From Catenuloplanes atrovinosus (GTDB lineage: Bacteria > Actinomycetota > Actinomycetes > Mycobacteriales > Micromonosporaceae), in contig NZ_JAVDYB010000001.1 in assembly GCF_031458235.1 (NCBI RefSeq), positions 5,318,001-5,382,000 of the forward strand: a DNA stretch of 64,000 nt. Direction: 5' to 3'. Under the pieces are notes generated by a model, which was not told where the DNA came from, searched no databases, and was given only the letters and a program-made list of their open reading frames with translations. The position numbers and the translations under genes are program-made. This document shows positions 62,324 through 64,000 of this stretch, piece by piece (position 1 is the first letter of the stretch; each line of letters opens with the position of its first letter).

Positions 62324-64000
62324 GCACCACCTCTTCCGTCGACAGCGGGCTCGCCGGGTGGTGGGTGAGGCAGAGCGGCGTGCGCAGCTTGCGAGGTGGG
62401 GCGCCCTCCGCCGCCAGGTAGAACTCGCCGCTGGTCAGCCGCGCGATGTCGGGCACGTCGCCGCCCTTGGCCTTGGCCATCTCGCGGGCGGTGTCCATCT
62501 GGATCGGGCTGTTCAGCCGCCCGTAGAGCTGCGTGGCCGAGTTGCCGGGGATCTGGTTGTGCAGGCCCTTCGGCGACTGCGTCGCGAAGATCAGGCCGAG
62601 GCCGTACTTGCGGGCCTGGGAGACCAGCGCGAGCGTGCTGCGCGTGCAGGGCGTCATGCCGCTGGACGGCGCCAGGTTCTGCGCCTCATCCATGATCAGT
62701 AGCCCACCGAGCGGCCGGTCACCGGCCGGGTTCCGCTTGATCCAGGCGAACAGCGCCATCTGCAACTGGTTGACGAAGCTCTGCCGCATCTCGTCGCCGC
62801 CCAGCCCGACCATGCTGATCACCGACACCCGCGCGCGCTTGCCCGGCGCCGGCGTGAGCAGCATGCCCGGGTCCATCGCGGTACCGGCGCCGCCGAACAG
62901 CGGGTCGTTGTACTTCGCGGCGGTCAGCGACTGGGCCAGCCCGTTCGCGATCTTCGCCGCGTCGTCCAGCTCGATGATGTCCTCCGGGAAGTCGGACAGC
63001 GTGTCGATCAGACCCTGGAGGCGGTTGCCGCCCTGCCGCCCGTAGTGCTCGATCGCCCGGCGCAGCACCGCGAGCTGCAGGTTCGCCTTCACCCCGCGCC
63101 CGCTCAGCGCCCGCGGCTCCAGCGACGCGACCGCGGACTCGACCGCCTCGTTGAACTCGTCCGGGTCGTCCCGCACGCCCGTGAAGTCCGGCAGCGCCTG
63201 GAACACCAGCGGGCGCCCGGCGTCGCGCCGCGGCGTCCAGACCACCACGTCCGTGTGGGCCAGGTAGTCGGCCGCCTTCGCCGCGTCGCCGGTGCCCCAC
63301 GCGGCGGGCTCCTCCGGCCACGCGTCGCCCAGCCGGGCCAGGTCGTTGTTCAGGTCCAGCACGATCGAGGACACGCCCCGCAGGGCGCACTCCTCCACGA
63401 TCCGCCGGATCAGCACGGTCTTCCCGGAACCCGAGCCCGCGAAGATCGTCATGTGCTTCCGCAGCGCCTCCAGCCGCAGCGACACGGCGGTTCCGGACCC
63501 GTACCCGTGCCCGATCACGAACTCCGCGGAACCCGCGGCGGCGTCCGGAACCGACTGCCGCGGAATCCGGCCGACCGCCGGCGCGGAGCGCTGATCCGCA
63601 CCGCCGGCGTCCTCCTGCGGGGCGGTGCCGGTCGCGGACCGGCCGGGATTCCACGGCGGCGCCGGGGCCGGGTCGCCGAACATCGTGGCCCGCTCGTTCG
63701 CCGGACCGGTGCGGTCGGCGAACACGGCGGCGCGGTCACCCGCCGCGGCGGCCCGGTCGCCGGACGCGGGTGGCGGGCCGTCGAACGCGGTCGCGCGGTT
63801 GGCGGGCGGCGCCGGCCGCCCCGCCGGCACGGCGACGCGCTCCGGCAGCCAGGCGTCCGCGTCGGCGAGCGCGGCCTGGAACACCGCGACGCTGCGGGTC
63901 GGGCGGCGGGCGGCCAGCCAGGCCCGCAACCCGGCGGACGGGTCCTGGAACATCATCCGCAGCGCGAACAGGATGCGCAGGTCCTCGTCGTCCAGCGGCA
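62292..64000 (-). CDS. HerA-like ATPase / ATP-binding protein (5' truncated by window)
   Basis: The frame is open to the window end, so the first part is missing; 569 codons are visible. A linker of ~120 residues carries a degenerate repeat (RATAFDG, RAAAAGD, RAAVFAD, RATMFGD). The ATPase core follows: GHGYGSGTAVSLRLEALRKH, Walker A FAGSGSGKTVLIRR, LNNDLARLG, Walker B LLIMDEAQNLAP, a sensor-like FATQSPKGL and RLTSGEFYLAAEG at the end. This is the HerA/FtsK-related DUF853 group that pumps DNA or protein. A defence role is possible because HerA ATPases pair with nucleases, but its upstream neighbour is outside the window. Confidence 0.85.
   Translation of the reverse strand, partial: PLDDEDLRILFALRMMFQDPSAGLRAWLAARRPTRSVAVFQAALADADAWLPERVAVPAGRPAPPANRATAFDGPPPASGDRAAAAGDRAAVFADRTGPANERATMFGDPAPAPPWNPGRSATGTAPQEDAGGADQRSAPAVGRIPRQSVPDAAAGSAEFVIGHGYGSGTAVSLRLEALRKHMTIFAGSGSGKTVLIRRIVEECALRGVSSIVLDLNNDLARLGDAWPEEPAAWGTGDAAKAADYLAHTDVVVWTPRRDAGRPLVFQALPDFTGVRDDPDEFNEAVESAVASLEPRALSGRGVKANLQLAVLRRAIEHYGRQGGNRLQGLIDTLSDFPEDIIELDDAAKIANGLAQSLTAAKYNDPLFGGAGTAMDPGMLLTPAPGKRARVSVISMVGLGGDEMRQSFVNQLQMALFAWIKRNPAGDRPLGGLLIMDEAQNLAPSSGMTPCTRSTLALVSQARKYGLGLIFATQSPKGLHNQIPGNSATQLYGRLNSPIQMDTAREMAKAKGGDVPDIARLTSGEFYLAAEGAPPRKLRTPLCLTHHPASPLSTEEVVLRARAGRPDR

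Overview
The window is about 64 kb of very GC-rich actinobacterial chromosome with strong G/C bias at third codon positions. Gene content and order (an AcnR-type aconitase repressor, a suf operon led by sufR and carrying a Rieske ferredoxin, ctaA beside suf, ctaB next to tkt-tal-pgi-zwf-opcA, an acVLRF1 release-factor-like protein, a SigE-family sigma factor) suggest Micromonosporaceae, something like Actinoplanes or Catenuloplanes. No rRNA, tRNA, prophage, insertion sequence or CRISPR array was recognised, so most of the window reads as ordinary chromosome with small accessory islands.

Layout. 1-9.1 kb: the 3' end of a glycosyltransferase-GH5 fusion, an Xaa-Pro aminopeptidase, an ArsR-type regulator, a membrane-anchored CBM6-like protein, a repeat-filled non-coding stretch, a sensor-kinase-like protein lacking its phospho-acceptor histidine, and a Uma2-family protein. 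9.1-18.3 kb: a secreted alpha-amylase/pullulanase fusion behind a cluster of TTGCA/TGCAA operator-like sites, an NTF2-fold protein, and aconitase with a strong terminator. 18.5-20.6 kb: a toxin-like protein followed by two paralogous, coupled immunity-like genes. 20.6-25.5 kb: DUF2630, RIO kinase, a HAD-like protein, then a coupled trio (TIGR04222-like membrane protein with a Gly/Cys tail, DUF692/MNIO oxidase, SCO6045-like partner) and acnR. 25.5-31 kb: an SDR, Mug glycosylase, MarR regulator, ABC exporter, enoyl-CoA hydratase and a small HTH protein. 31-39.3 kb: ABC-F ATPase, zinc metallopeptidase, a membrane protein-sigma factor-acVLRF1 cluster, FAD monooxygenase, LysE exporter and a HAD protein. 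39.3-47.1 kb: sufR-B-D-Rieske-C-S-U-T and divergent ctaA. 47.1-53 kb: secreted subtilase, ATP-grasp protein, small conserved protein, ctaB. 53.3-61.6 kb: pentose-phosphate genes tkt-tal-pgi-zwf-opcA, a textbook terminator, then pgl. 61.7-64 kb: an M50-like metalloprotease and a HerA-like ATPase cut by the window end.

Working together: the suf genes build Fe-S clusters for enzymes such as aconitase. ctaB and ctaA make heme O and heme A for cytochrome oxidase. The tkt-opcA block supplies NADPH and pentoses. The amylopullulanase degrades external glucan. The most novel-looking parts are the MNIO/TIGR04222 trio, the toxin/tandem-immunity cluster, the histidine-less kinase, and a dispersed hairpin repeat that recurs in non-coding regions near 3.0, 5.6-6.2 and 29.4-29.7 kb.
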